Assembly: GCA_022559845.1 (NCBI GenBank)
Contig: CM040126.1
Coordinates: 223,268,641-223,332,640 of the forward strand
Direction of reading: 5' to 3'
DNA from: Amorphophallus konjac
Lineage: Eukaryota; Streptophyta; Magnoliopsida; Alismatales; Araceae
DNA: 64,000 nucleotides
A model generated the notes under the pieces. That model was not told where the DNA came from. It did no database searches and worked only from the letters and a program-made list of their open reading frames with translations. Below are positions 9,871 through 21,162 of the stretch, in pieces. The stretch's first letter is position 1. Every line of letters starts with the position of its first letter. The position numbers and the translations under genes are program-made.

Positions 9871-12170
9871 TGGTGAGGACACGCGTCACACTTTACGACG
9901 GAGTACGCGGATCTCGCCGGCATCCCTTTGGCTCGGCGACCAGTTGGCAGATTAGCGGAGCTATCATCACTTATTTTATGCTTTGGGCCATGTTGGGCCT
10001 TGGTTTAGTCCGTGTGTGGACAATTTTCTTTCAGTCATGGACTCCTTTTAGGCCAATTAGGCTTTATTTGTGTTTTGTAGGCTTGCTAGAGGCTAGGGGG
10101 GGTTATTGGGCCACTTCTTGGTTCACTTCTCTGGCTCACGAAGGGCTGGCCACTTCCCCCCCCCCCTGGGCCCACCTTGGGAGGCGCGCCCCACCTAGGG
10201 TTAGGGTTGGGGGCGGACCATTCCCCCCCCCTCTTGGTGGGAGTGGCAGCCGCCCTTTCCCCCTTGCCCTCTCCCTCTTTTGGCCGCCCCCCCCCACCTT
10301 TCACTCCTAGAATCTAGGAGATTTGAATGGCCTTCCTCGGTTGTGGCCGCCCCCCCCATTTCCTTTCCCCCTTGGCTAGGGTTTAGACCTAGCATTTCCC
10401 CATCCCATATAAAAGACCTTGTATTTTCTTTTCAAAAGGATAATGAAGAATTTGATGCTTGAGTGTTCGTGTGGAGTGCCACATTGCGAAAAGGGGCGAC
10501 CCCTTCTTCTTCCTCCTCCTTGAGGGTGCGACGCCCTCACCTCCTCTCCAGTCCTTGGGTGCGACGCCCAGGGGTAGGAGATCTCCCCCAAGGGATTCCA
10601 ACGCCAGCAGCCTTCAACCATCGTCCACGGCGACGAGTTCGGTGGAGCGACGGTGCACGCAGGATCGTCTTCCTCTTCCCCGGGCATCCCTGTGCTGACA
10701 GCAGATTGGGTGTCCAGAGATCGGTCCGGTGCGTCCGTTTCCCGGCAGCGTCTCATCCAAGTTTCTTCACAACTTTCGTACCCCTTCCAGTCATCTTTCC
10801 AACCCCACCGGCCTTGGCCAAAAATTCCACCCACAGAGAAAGTTGTCTTTACAGACACTTTCGTCGCGCTGTCTGCCTCCCTGACAGTCTCACCTGTGAT
10901 CCGAGACGACTTGGGTCACCGTTTGCATGCCTCTCCTACCACCAAACACCGCCAGTCCCTTCATAACATTTGTTCCCCTCCCAGTCACGAATCCAATCCC
11001 TCTGGCCTCGCCTTCAAACTCCATCGGGGTAAACTTTTGTCTTCAAGCACACTTTTAGTGCGCAATCCTGCGCTACAGTACCCGAGCGGGACTGTCAGCA
11101 GAGGGCCTCCAAAGGGGGTACCACTTCGCGTCCTCGGATCGATCCGCAACTTGGTAGGTCGATTCCTCACATCCCACCACACCTCCAGTAATAATCTCGG
11201 GCCGGAACTCCTTCTGTACCCTTGCGCCATCACCACCCCACCCACGGTCACAGATCAGACTGCCCTGAAGTGCTGTCTGTGCACCCCTGTTGTCACCCCC
11301 TTCGCACCCAATTCCTCCACAGGACCCCATCTGCCACCACTGCCCCTGGAGAGCCGCCCCTGTCAGCCTTCCACCAGAGAAGACGCCGCCACAAACGCTG
11401 TCCGGACGGCCGTGTACCAGCGCCATCTCTGCCCGCTGTCACAGGGACCAGCCAGCAACCTCTCGTCGGACCGACATCCTCCCTCGAGGCTGTAGCAGCA
11501 GCGTGGCCCCTCCATCCGGTCCGGCATCCCAGCAGTGCCCGCGGCGACGTGGACCTCCTCCTCAAAGGCTACTACAGGAGCGATCGGCATTGCGAGGGTC
11601 GGCATCCGGCTTCATCCCCGACCTCGGCTGCTGCCCGTCATCCCGTGCGCCGGCCGCCCCGTGTGTAGTTGTGGTTGTAGCCTATTACCTCCCTGCGAGG
11701 AGTGGGCCCTTTTGATGTTTGTATTAGTTTTCTCACGCGTGTATCGGGGTGGTTGGACTCGGCCGGGGTTCCTTCCCCACGCCTAGGCGTGGAGGTACGT
11801 GTCTCGCTCCCGCCCGTAGTACTTGCTTATCACGTATATGATTGATTGTGCCGCGTGAGTGAGTGTAGGGTCTAGCTAGTTTCATTTATTACTGCTGGTT
11901 GAGAGAGACGAGAGCGGCCCTTTTTCCCTTGGCCCTAGTCGAGCACCGAGCTCGGACTAGACTCCCGTGTCGTCCAGCGGCTTCTCGCCCGTTGTGACCC
12001 CGTTACGCCTCCCTCCGTGGGACGGCCGTGGTTCGGAGTTCTGTTGAGAGACGCCTCCGCCCGGAGGGAGTTCACGTTAGTCGGTCACACCGGCTTGCCT
12101 TGTCTCGTGCGCGTGCTGGTCGCGTTCTTTAGCGTCCTAGGTTAGCTAGCGAGTCAGTTGTCCCACATCA
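9871..12170 (+). mobile_element. Gypsy-type solo LTR (2300 bp) with 5-bp TSD TAAGA
   Basis: It begins TGGTGAGGACACG at 9871 and ends CCCACATCA at 12170. It is flanked by perfect TAAGA duplications at 9866-9870 and 12171-12175. The CATCA terminus, the CATATAAAAG TATA box at 10406-10415, and a block near 11680-11830 ('acctccctgcg', 'gtggaggta') match the layout of the gag-only element's LTR at 12357-14524, so the two are related. No primer binding site follows, so internal sequence was lost by LTR-LTR recombination. GC-rich frames at 10463-11715 overlap on both strands and are not credible genes. Confidence 0.85.
10406..10415 (+). promoter_or_regulatory. TATA box of the solo LTR
   Basis: CATATAAAAG lies about 535 bp into the LTR. 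The related LTR at 12357 has 'tcatatataacc' at the same relative place (about 12901), and both are followed by 'ttgtattttc' or 'atgtattttc'. Confidence 0.6.
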
Positions 12171-12356
12171 TAAGAACTTGGTAAAACCCACAAGGGTGAG
12201 TTTCTTTCATCATTCATAGATTCATGACTTAATGAGAAATGGATGAGTGAATTTGTACTATGAATGCGCATACAAATTTGACTTTCTTGGGGCATTCTTG
12301 CAGGTAAGAAGGACTTCTAATACCCAACATAAAATGGCAAAACCCCGGTGAGGTTG

Positions 12357-14524
12357 TGATGGGGCATCAGAGGTGATTTCCTTACACGGGTGGAGTGTAT
12401 TTGTGTGTTATGGCTTGTATGAGATTGTAATTGTGTCATTTCTTTCATTTGGGCTCCTTGTAAGGCTTATATCAAGCCAATGGGCCATTTGTAATGTAGA
12501 GTCCATGGCTAGGTTGCCATTAGTAGAGTCCATTAGGAGCTTATTCCATATTGGGTCTTAAGGCCATCATTATGGACCTTAATAGCCACTTAGGCCCAAA
12601 TAGGCTTCTCTCTCTCATGGGCCACCAAGGGTGGAAGAGTCTAGCATGGTTAGTGGGCTTGTAACATGGCATTTGACCACACTTGGCCCAAGGGAGGCCC
12701 ATGAAGGGGGCGCCCCCTTCTTTGGCTCTATTAGGCTAGTTAGGTGTGATTTAGGTGAGGTTGGAATGGAATTAGTCCAAGTTTGAATTAGAATGGTCAA
12801 GATAGATTAAAAAATTGTATTTGGTGTGTTATTCACACTTCATATCAGCCATTCAATCCCCAACCCTTGATCCAAGGGTCCATATTAGATTTGATTGGAG
12901 TCATATATAACCATGTATTTTCATGAGAAAATCAATGAAAAAATCAGAATTTTGTTGAATGCCTTGAGTGAATTTCGACCTCCTCCCTCTCTCCCTCTGG
13001 TTTCTTCATCCCAACCTCCATTTCTAGAGTGTTTCTATCTCCCTTCATCTCCTCTCAACCTCCGGTGATCGTCGGTGCCGCCGCCGTTCGTGCCGCCTTT
13101 GAGCCGTCACGGGATCGTCTTCGGTTTTCTATCTTGCTGGATAGAGGTGCAGTTCGTGAATTCCTGAAGCCCGCCATGAGCTCAGATCGATTTGAAATTT
13201 TGAGGGTTGGTTCCAATCTTCTAGCCCATTCTCCACAAAAAAATCCAGGTTCAAAAGCCACCGTTTCATATCTTTACCATTTCGTTCAACTCTCTACCTC
13301 AGATCTGTTCTGTCACTGTCTACAGTGACAGTAGCCCTGAGTTCTCCACCTTCGACCACCCTTTTGATTTATTTTAGACCTCCCAATTTAACTGGGTGTT
13401 CTATCCATCGTCCCCTACTACCACAAGTTTTCTTAAATTTTTATCATCCTTCTACCTATTTTTAATAATTCATGTTCTATCAAAGCTATAGTACTTTCAG
13501 TCAGATCCCAGATCTGACCTTCGTCCAGTAAACAAATCACAGAAAATCATAGACACATCAAAACGTGTCCAAACCAATTTTTCTGTCTTCCAACGCCATT
13601 TCCAACAACTTCTCTGAAGACCACAACCCCAGATTCGGACGTCTACCTCACGGTCAAAGGCAATCCATAGTCAAGTTCTCTGCAGGTCTGAGTCTTCGGT
13701 TACTGTACAACAGGAGATTGAAAATTCCATAAGTCAAGATCCGAGCAGATCCAGGCCAGATCTTTGGGCCTAGGTTGAAGAACTTCAAGCTAGCTTTCCA
13801 ACGGCGCCCGTCTCGTGTCGATCCGACATTGGGGCTGATCGTAGCGCCCATTCTCGCCGGAGCGCGCGCCGAAATACAGAACCGGCAGATTTCCGATCGG
13901 GTTTTCCGACCGGTGCTGAACGGAGCCGCCGGGCCTCCGGCCGGCGAACCAGCGTGCCGCCATCCCAAGGAGAGACCCTCCGGGCATCCACCACTACAGC
14001 GGTACCACCGGGTCCCACACGGCCCCTCCGGACAGCACGTGGGCCCCCACCGTCACGTGTTCGGGTGTTGCTGAATCAACGCGAGAAGCCGCCCGTCAAC
14101 CCGAATTCGGTCCTCCCGGACCCCATTGTGTAGCCCTTTACCTCCCTGCGTGGAGTGGGCAGCGGCTTGCATTTCTGTAATATTGTGTAATATTGTTCCG
14201 GGAGTACGAGTTTCGGCCGGGTCCGTCGTCCCCACGCCGAGCGCGTGGAGGTATCATCTTCGCTCCTTACTTGGTATTTTGCTTGATTTCATATATGCTT
14301 GTTTATGCCACTGCTAGAGAGCATGTTTTAGGACCTAGCTCGCTATAATTTCATATCACCGCTGCTGCAAGAGAGTGAGCGAGACCGTCCCGTGACCCGA
14401 TCCGGGCACGAAAGTGCGAGCCGACCACCCTAGCTCTTGCCGGTTTCTCAACCGTGCACGTCCGACGCTTCCCTCATCAAGGGACGATCGCGAGCTTGTC
14501 GTGTCCGTGTCTCGTCCCGCATCA
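12357..14524 (+). repeat. 5' LTR of the gag-only element (2168 bp)
   Basis: It starts TGATGGGGCATC, ends CCCGCATCA, and is followed after 3 nt by a primer binding site. The first 890 bp match 16928-17822 closely. A TATA-like 'catatataacc' lies near 12902. From about 13245 on there is no counterpart in the right copy. Confidence 0.9.
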
Positions 14525-14527
14525 ATT

Positions 14528-14539
14528 TGGTATCAGAGC
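14528..14539 (+). other. Primer binding site, initiator tRNA-Met
   Basis: TGGTATCAGAGC, complementary to the 3' end of plant initiator tRNA-Met, three bases after the LTR end CATCA. Confidence 0.9.
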
Positions 14540-14855
14540 GAGTTTGAGTCTAGGGTGTCCAAAAAAAAAACAAAAGTGTCATTCATTAGTCATTTACGTC
14601 TAAGTCGTGTTTAGGGTCATCATTGTTTTAAAACAAATAAAAAAAAGTGTCTTTTGCATCGCATCCCAATAACCCGGTATATCGAAAGGTGTTGTCCGAA
14701 CGTTAGGCTACGCCTATCGGGAAGGCCGCACACTTGCGCGAGTGACCTTCGGGTCGATTACCTCCGCCGCGTACCGCGTTTTGGTTAAGTCTAGGCGCAT
14801 CATTTAGCATTAGTGTGTTTTGCTTTAGTCGGCGTCTTCTAGTCGGTGTGTTTGC

Positions 14856-16437
14856 ATGCCCACTCGTCGGGGTACTCAGTACTCACCCCCACCACCACCT
14901 ATGGCCAACCCACGGGATACCTCGGGAGACTTCCACTCCCTACAAGAGGCGATGATGGCCATTATGACTAGGTTGGACCAATCCGATGCTAACTTTCAGA
15001 CTTTCTCCGATAATATGGATGGTCGCCTTAAAGCCATGGAGGGGCGCTTGGAGACCTCCGACAGGTCGGTCCAAGACCTCGTTGGGCGGTTAGATAGGAT
15101 GTCACACGGGGACCCTCCAGGGGCAGCCCAAGGCCCACCCGCACCTCCTCCCGCGGTGGCCCAAGTCCAACCCGCTCCCATGGCCCAAGTCCAGGCCGCT
15201 CCCGCGGCCCAAAACCAGCCACCACAGGCTCCTCCACCCGCCCTTCCTCGGGTTCCCCAACTACCGCACCGTGACCTTGGTCTCGAGGACTATGGTTCCG
15301 ACAATGCCTATGAGGGATATGGTCAACGCCGTCGTGATTTTCAGCCACAACGAGATGAGGATGATGACCGGGTCCTTAAGACCGTGCGAGCGGACCCTCC
15401 CGCTTTTTACGGGTCTTTGGATCCGAAAGTCTACCTAGATTGGGAGTTCGGCATGGACCGTTACTTTGAGTGGTATGATATGTCGGAGCGTCGAAGGGTC
15501 CGATTCGCCACCATGAAACTCATGGGGCAGGCACAAACCTATTGGAAGAATGTGGAGCCTGCTACTTCAGCGGTTAGAACCCCCGATCGACACATGGGCC
15601 GAGATGAAGAATAAACTTCGGCAAAAGTACCTTCCTCCCACCTACCGCCAGCGACTCATCGATAGATGGCAAAGTCTTAGCCAGGGAGACCGGTCCGTCT
15701 CCGAATACATCGCAGAGTTTGATGAGTACTTTCTACGATGTGGTGTCACGGAGGAGAGTACCATGCCCGTGTCCCGCTTTCGACGTGGTTTGCGGCCACA
15801 CTACCAGTATGAGCTTTTCCGCCGCAATGCCAAGACGTTGGAAGAGGCATACCAGGTTGCTCTCGAGATGGAGCAATTTGAGGGAGAGTTCGAGTCTAGC
15901 CATCGGTTGGGCCCCACCCCTCTCCGTAGTACCGAGTCCCGTCACTCCATAGGCCCACATCAGCGGCCTCCCATGGCTCGATCTCAGGAGCCCACCCGTC
16001 AGGAGCACTTCGCTCCACGGCCTCGTCCTCCTCCACCCCAGGATCTATTCCCACCCCAACCACCGGCACCCATTGCCCGTTCCCCGGCTCCTATAGCCCA
16101 TCCTCTGGCACCGGCACCCCCTCCACTATTGTCCAAAGCACCTACATCTCCCCCACTACTGCCTACACCCCCTACCCGACGGGATGATAAGGGTAAGGCC
16201 CCTTTTATAGGAGAGAGTAGTCGGTCGAGAGTGCAGTGTTTCCACTGTCATGGGTTTGGCCACATTGCCAGCGAGTGTCCCGCTCGCACCACCCTAGCCT
16301 TAGGTGTTGGAGGATTTGTACCTCCCGAGCCTGAGTGTGTTGATTACGAGGCCGATGAGGCACTAGCCGAGGAGTACTATGTCTTGGGAGGAGAAGAGCA
16401 GGACGGCTCTCCTGCCGCCCAGGATGCCGCCACCTAG
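14856..16437 (+). pseudogene. gag: Ty3/gypsy Gag with zinc knuckle, one frameshift
   Basis: The first frame (14856-15614) starts 329 bp after the LTR. It has a coiled-coil-like N-terminus, a long Pro/Ala/Gln-rich linker, then the start of a retrotransposon Gag core (AFYGSLDP, YLDWEFGMDRYFEW, MGQAQTYWKN). The second frame (entered within about 15550-15614, open to 16437) continues the core (PIDTWAEMKNKLRQKYLPP, then SVSEYIAEFDEYFLRC). It has another proline-rich stretch and one CCHC knuckle, C-x2-C-x4-H-x4-C, at 16237-16278. The two frames differ by one base, so an indel near 15565-15590 breaks Gag. Gag builds the cytoplasmic particle that packages element RNA. No pol follows. Whether some product was made through frameshifting cannot be told from sequence. 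Confidence 0.9.
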
Positions 16438-16927
16438 TGGGCTCGATGCTACCACCTTAGTCTCAAGTCGTGCATGAGTCAGTGTGTTTTTATGTGTGGT
16501 TTATTTTGAGTGGTGTGTTTTGAGTCGATTGTTTGTGTGGTTTGCATACGTGTGTGTATTGCATGGTAAGTCTGCATGAGTCTTGTGCAAGCTCGGTGTC
16601 GGTCTCTTATGAGTAAGAGGCGAGTGGACTCACTTGATGAGTATGGGATCGGTTCCACATCTATACCCAGATCAGTCACCTATAGGGACTCAGCGGTGAT
16701 TCCTAGTGAGTCTTCGAGCTATTTTCTTCCCTTTTGAGAGTGCCCCTTCGGAGTGACCACCTTTAGCCCATAGCAGTTCGCATATCGAGTATATATGGAA
16801 TGAGCAGGTGACGATCACTTGGAGCGGAGCAAACCCGCGCTACTTGGCACGGTGACGGATCCGCCGGAGTACTCGAGCATCCCTACCCCTACTCGACAGG
16901 GTCGAGTTCCTCCCACCCGGGGAGAAT
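16438..16927 (+). other. 3' untranslated region and pre-LTR motif of the gag-only element
   Basis: There is no ORF. The last bases before the right LTR read cgagttcctcccaccc followed by ggggagaat. The same motif precedes the 3' LTRs of LARD1 and LARD2 in element sense (cgagttctccgcacccctagagta split as 29672-29695, and a close variant at 41745-41768). The ggggaga run is the polypurine tract candidate. Confidence 0.65.
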
Positions 16928-17822
16928 TGATGGGGCATCAGAGGTGATTTCCTTACACGGGTGGAGTGTATTTGTGTGTTATAGCTTGTATGAGATTGTA
17001 ATTGTGTCATTTCTTTCATTTGGGCTCCTTGTAAGGCTTATATCAAGCCAATGGGCCATTTGTAATGTAGAGTCCATGGCTAGGTTGCCATTAGTAGAGT
17101 TCATTAGGAGCTTATTCCATATTGGGTCTTAAGGCCATCATTATGGACCTTAATAGCCACTTAGGCCCAAATAGGCTTCTCTCTCTCATGGGCCACCAAG
17201 GGTGGAAGAGTCTAGCATGGTTAGTGGGCTTGTAACATGGCATTTGACCACACTTGGCCCAAGGGAGGCCCATGAAGGGGGCGCCCCCTTCTTTGGCTCT
17301 ATTAGGCTAGTTAGGTGTGATTTAGGTGAGGTTGGAATGGAATTAGTCCAAGTTTGAATTGGAATGGTCAAGATAGATTAAAAAATTGTATTTGGTGTGT
17401 TATTCACACTTCATCTCAGCCATTCAATCCCCAACCCTTGATCCAAGGGTCCATATTAGATTTGATTGGAGTCATATATAACCATGTATTTTCATGAGAA
17501 AATCAATGAAAAAATCAGAATTTTGTTGAATGCCTTGAGTGAATTTCGACCTCCTCCCTCTCTCCCTCTGGTTTCTTCATCCCAACCTCCATTTCTAGAG
17601 TGTTTCTATCTCCCTTCATCTCCTCTCAACCTCCGGTGATCGTCGGTGCCGCCGCCGCCGCCGTTCGTGCCGCCTTCGAGCCGCCACGGGATCGTCTTCG
17701 GTTTTCTGTCCTGCTGGACAGAGGTGCAGTTCGTGAATTCCTGAAGCCCGCCATGAGCTCAGATCGATTTGAAAATTTGAGGGTTGGTTCCAATCTTCTA
17801 GCCCATTCTCCACAAAAAAACC
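16928..17822 (+). repeat. Partial 3' LTR of the gag-only element (895 bp)
   Basis: It starts TGATGGGGCATC and is nearly identical to the first 890 bp of the 5' LTR, differing by scattered substitutions and a 'gccgccgccgcc' triplet expansion near 17648. Similarity stops at a poly-A run at about 17814-17822; the remaining 1.27 kb of the LTR is missing. Confidence 0.85.
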
Positions 17823-18754
17823 CTCAGCCACAAATCACTCCTAGATTCGTGGATCTGGTCCCTAAGGTGTCCCTTGACCGATCTGGAAGCATAAAACCGT
17901 CTCATTGGGTCACAAACCCTAATCAAGCAGTGAGATCTGAAATTTGTGTTTGCTTTTCTAACCCTTGTGAGTGCAGGTCGCAGGCAGCAGCTCCAAGGCT
18001 TCTTCCACATCATTCTGAGCGTGAATGCGAAAAGAAGAACGAGGTTTCAAGTTCCAAAACGTTCCTCTACTGCAAGCTGCATAGAAATCCAAGATACAAC
18101 AAGTGTCCGTGCAAGAATCGATCCTCCTCCTTCAAGAACCATCTTCATCTTGCAAAAGAGTTCAAGTACCTTCGAAGAAGAGAAAGGGGGAGCTCTAATC
18201 ACTGCAAATCTTCTCTATTCTAATCTTCTCAAATCTCTACTGTTTGAGCTTGAATATCTGTTGTAATCTTTGAACTTAAAGAATCACATTTTTGTGTGTG
18301 TGTGCTCGTGATCTTTTATACGAGCGTGTGTGTGTGTGTGTGTGGTGGCCAAGATAGGCTACCATGTGTGTGTTGGCTGTTGTTACAGCATGTGTGTAGC
18401 TCACCTCATAGTGGAGCATTAATCCTCACGTGTGAGGGGTGGACGTAGGGGACACGTTTGTGTACCCGAACCACCTAAAAATTATGTGTCTCCTTTGTAG
18501 TTTGTTCTTCGTGCTTTGTAACGAGTGGGCCTCACGTGTAGCTGAGTGATCTCAATCTCCGTATTAGCATTCATACCTTTATTTACGTGTACTCGCGAGA
18601 GAGATCTTGTTCCGGTAAGGTTGAGTGTTTGCTTAACTAGATCTCCTTCTATTCTATGGTTTTCATTCATACTAGCATTTTAGTTAGCAATTAATTTTTA
18701 TTGGCCAATCAATTCACCCCTCCCCTCTTGATTGCCACCCTCCGGGACACAACA
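17823..18754 (+). other. Right part of the copia-type solo LTR (probable)
   Basis: It does not match the gag-only LTR. It ends at the CAACA terminus, which abuts PIF transposase intron. A (GT)n microsatellite lies near 18290-18345. The 207-residue open frame running from 17600 across the breakpoint is a chance fusion and I do not call it. Confidence 0.45.
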
Positions 18755-19311
18755 AATAACATGAATATATTGCACATCACCTTAAAGAAAGGGTAGAACT
18801 TTGGGTCATGGCGAATTTTTCGATGCGGGAGATCATCAGCAATGGACATCTTAATATAGTCGTAACGTATAGATAACACTGCCATGAGTACATTGTTGAA
18901 ATGTCAGCTAATCGTCTCTCCTGAATGTTGGAACCATCCTCTGAGTAACCTATTACCAATCCCATGGCCAACCTCTAGAAGGAAGATAGCTAATTGCTCA
19001 GTGGCTGACATATTCTTTGTATCATTCAGTACACCTATTTCCATCAATGTATCTCTTAATCTTAAAAAAAGATGAGGATGCACACAAAAACTAGAGTATG
19101 ATCTGCCCACATGACCAGCCATTAGCTCTTTAACCCACCTATGACCTCGACCAACATCTGTGTGCATTGGAGTCCTAGGTATAGGTGTGTGGGAAGACAA
19201 CATTTGAAAGACAACAACATGTTCAACTTCCTCCCAATATTCCTCTTCCTCTTGCAAAAACTTCATAAGGAGGTCAAGTGAAGGACCAGTCTCAACGGGT
19301 TCTGAATTCAT
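18755..19311 (-). pseudogene. PIF/Harbinger transposase, N-terminal half
   Basis: From the start codon at 19311 the frame has a Glu-rich N-terminus, then a helix-turn-helix-type region with FLRLRDTLMEIG, MSATEQLAIFLLEVGHG, GNRLLRGWFQHSGETIS. TGA at 18904-18906 interrupts it where the family has arginine (CGA-to-TGA fits). The same frame then continues with HFNNVLMAVLSI and DPKFYPF to a probable splice donor (AAG followed by GTGATG) near 18781. The acceptor is at about 9316, so the large LTR nest sits in this intron. The N-terminal half of HARBI1-like transposase helps bind transposon DNA. The start was chosen as the first Met before the conserved region. Confidence 0.8.
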
Positions 19312-19514
19312 AGCTAATGCAAAAGCTGAATTTCCTATATATGATTAAATAAAAGAACATTAAACAACACATAAACTTGTGATAAGGCAATTAATGAAAA
19401 TGAGGCATGTAAAATATTCAGAAGCATCTAATTACATGAGAAAATGACAATAGTAAATAACAATATTGAAAACTGCACATTTAATTAAGAACTAGAAAAA
19501 AGGATATGAAGGTA

Positions 19515-20530
19515 TCAGTAGTAGCCTAGGCGACTTAATATCCAACCAATCCGCAAGTCTTCTGGCAGGGCTACGAAGATGGAATGATCCTCGACAGATC
19601 CAACAACATCAATAGCTCTATAAAAATCTTGCTCAGGAAGTCCAGGCAACTTGATAAGTATGCCAACAGCCTCATTCATTGATGGCGTGGCTTGTGTCTT
19701 CTGTAATTGGAGCATCTCTCGGGCCAATGTTAACCTCTCATGACCTAGGGATACTAACTTGTCAATTGATTCGTCGTTACCCTGTGAAGCCCGTCTCATC
19801 TTCCTAGTAACATTACTAGAGGGAACGTTTGTGGGTGCAGTGGGAGGATCCGTGGTTGCCTCTGTATTCGGAGTTGACATTTGTGACAGTTGGTGAATAT
19901 TTTCAGGTGTTTTAGAGTCATTCAAGATAGAGCTGACATTAAAATCCAACCCTGATTCATCGTGGTCAACCCGTTGTTCCTCATCTTCATCACTACCACG
20001 TGTGTCAAGATAGGATGTGCCTTCATTACTGGCAGCCAAGTCACCTCTCGACATGGAAGTGGCGCAAATCAAATCCATTTGGTCAAACACTATGAAAGGC
20101 TTTCATTGAATTGCTCTGTACTCCTTATTGATCTGATATTTATGCCAAGATGTTATTAATATAATAATAGGTAAAATCAACAATTCAACGTGCAAATCAA
20201 TAGTTACCTACCGCAGTGAGATCATCCCAAGTTTCCTCTGCACCTAGGACTGGCATTTTTTTTCTCGTCATCCCAACCCCAACCTGAATGGTTCTTTATA
20301 ACCATAATTAAATAGTACCTCTTCTTCAAATTTTTAAAACGATTTTTCAAAATTTCCAATGAATATCCTAACTTTTTCATTTCATTGAATTTTTTCACCG
20401 TATCTCTCCATGCCTCCTTTGTAAAGTTTCCATTGGAAAAACCATCATTTCTGACACGGTGCTCGGCAAGCAGATCGACAAAACACAGGTCTGCCTCATT
20501 GCTCTAATTGGCCACCCTACTTTTACCATC
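19515..20530 (-). pseudogene. PIF/Harbinger ORF1, Myb/SANT-like DNA-binding protein
   Basis: Minus-strand reading from about 20530 gives a Myb/SANT-like trihelix domain (FVDLLAEH, FTKEAWRDTVKKFNEMKKLG, LKNRFKNLKKRY, then a W-x-WDDEK segment). A frame change or intron follows between about 20220 and 20090. The second segment (20090-19515, 191 residues) is an acidic, Ser/Thr/Pro-rich linker, a basic KMRR patch, a helical region and a C-terminal DLRIGWILSRLGYY. In PIF/Harbinger elements this ORF1 product works with the transposase, aiding nuclear import and DNA binding. It lies upstream of the transposase in element sense, 200 bp away. The Myb part lacks an intact single frame, so I mark it as a pseudogene; an intron is the alternative. 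Confidence 0.7.
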
Positions 20531-21127
20531 CTTTGATCCACTCATACTTTTAAGAAAACATAATTTCATCAATAACACACAAAAGCTGAGGGCATATTAA
20601 CAACAATATGTAGATGCACTACCCTATTATTAGATATGAATAACATAAACAAGTATAAAGATATGGTTGAAAAATGTATATTAAAAATCAACTGTAGTCA
20701 CATGCTACTAGGTTACCTCAGGGGAAAGGAGCAGGTAACACACCGAGGGAGGGGAGGAGCAAGTGACACACCAAGGGAGGGAAGGAGCAACCTACACAAT
20801 TGTCAAATAATTTCTTAGATGGGACTGAAAATGGAATTGTGTGAGAGAATATTAAATTTTGAACAAACACATTTGATGATAGGTTAACAGCTAATAAAAA
20901 CCACATGCAGTGGAGACAGCCAGGGTGTGTGTTTGCGTGTATAGTGTGTGACAGCCAATAAGATAATGTACAACTTTAATAAAAAATTTTACAACCCTTC
21001 CATAAAATGATCAGCAAAAAAAGATACAATGGCGATGGTGTTTCTAAGGACGTTTGGTAGGTTTCAGGGGTACAACGTATAGAAGGATGTATTATGGTAA
21101 CAGCCAATGCTAACAGCCAATACATAA

Positions 21128-21162
<35 letters not shown>

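Larger units (their letters stand above)
12357..17822 (+). mobile_element. Non-autonomous gag-only LTR retrotransposon (TR-GAG type)
   Basis: A left LTR (12357-14524), an initiator-Met primer binding site, an internal region of 2.4 kb holding only gag, a 3' terminal motif, and a partial right LTR (16928-17822). No protease, RT, RNase H or integrase is present in the internal region. LTR-flanked elements with only gag are known in plants as TR-GAG. The left flank GGTTG (12352-12356) would be the target-site duplication; the right copy is missing because the right LTR is truncated. The element sits inside the copia-type solo LTR. Its CATCA terminus, Met primer site and pre-LTR motif tie it to LARD1 and LARD2. 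Confidence 0.8.
9399..18754 (+). mobile_element. Ty1/copia-type solo LTR, split by two later insertions
   Basis: The outer ends are TGTTG at 9399 and CAACA at 18754, a matched 5-bp inverted terminus as in many copia LTRs. Flanks are GATAA (9394-9398) and AATAA (18755-18759), a candidate target-site duplication with one mismatch. On both sides lies the intron of the PIF transposase, and no primer binding site or pol follows, so it is a solo LTR. Its own sequence is 9399-9870, 12171-12356 and probably 17823-18754, together about 1.6 kb. The segments hold no coding capacity; 17823-18754 has a (GT)n run near 18327-18342. Orientation is taken from the termini and is uncertain. Confidence 0.6.

Noticed and set aside
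10463..11786. Long overlapping frames on both strands (up to 280 residues)
   Set aside because: They lie wholly inside a solo LTR with perfect TAAGA duplications, are GC-rich, overlap on both strands and show no domain.
17600..18223. 207-residue frame across the end of the partial right LTR
   Set aside because: It fuses LTR sequence with unrelated sequence at the 17822 breakpoint; the matching frame in the left LTR ends differently.
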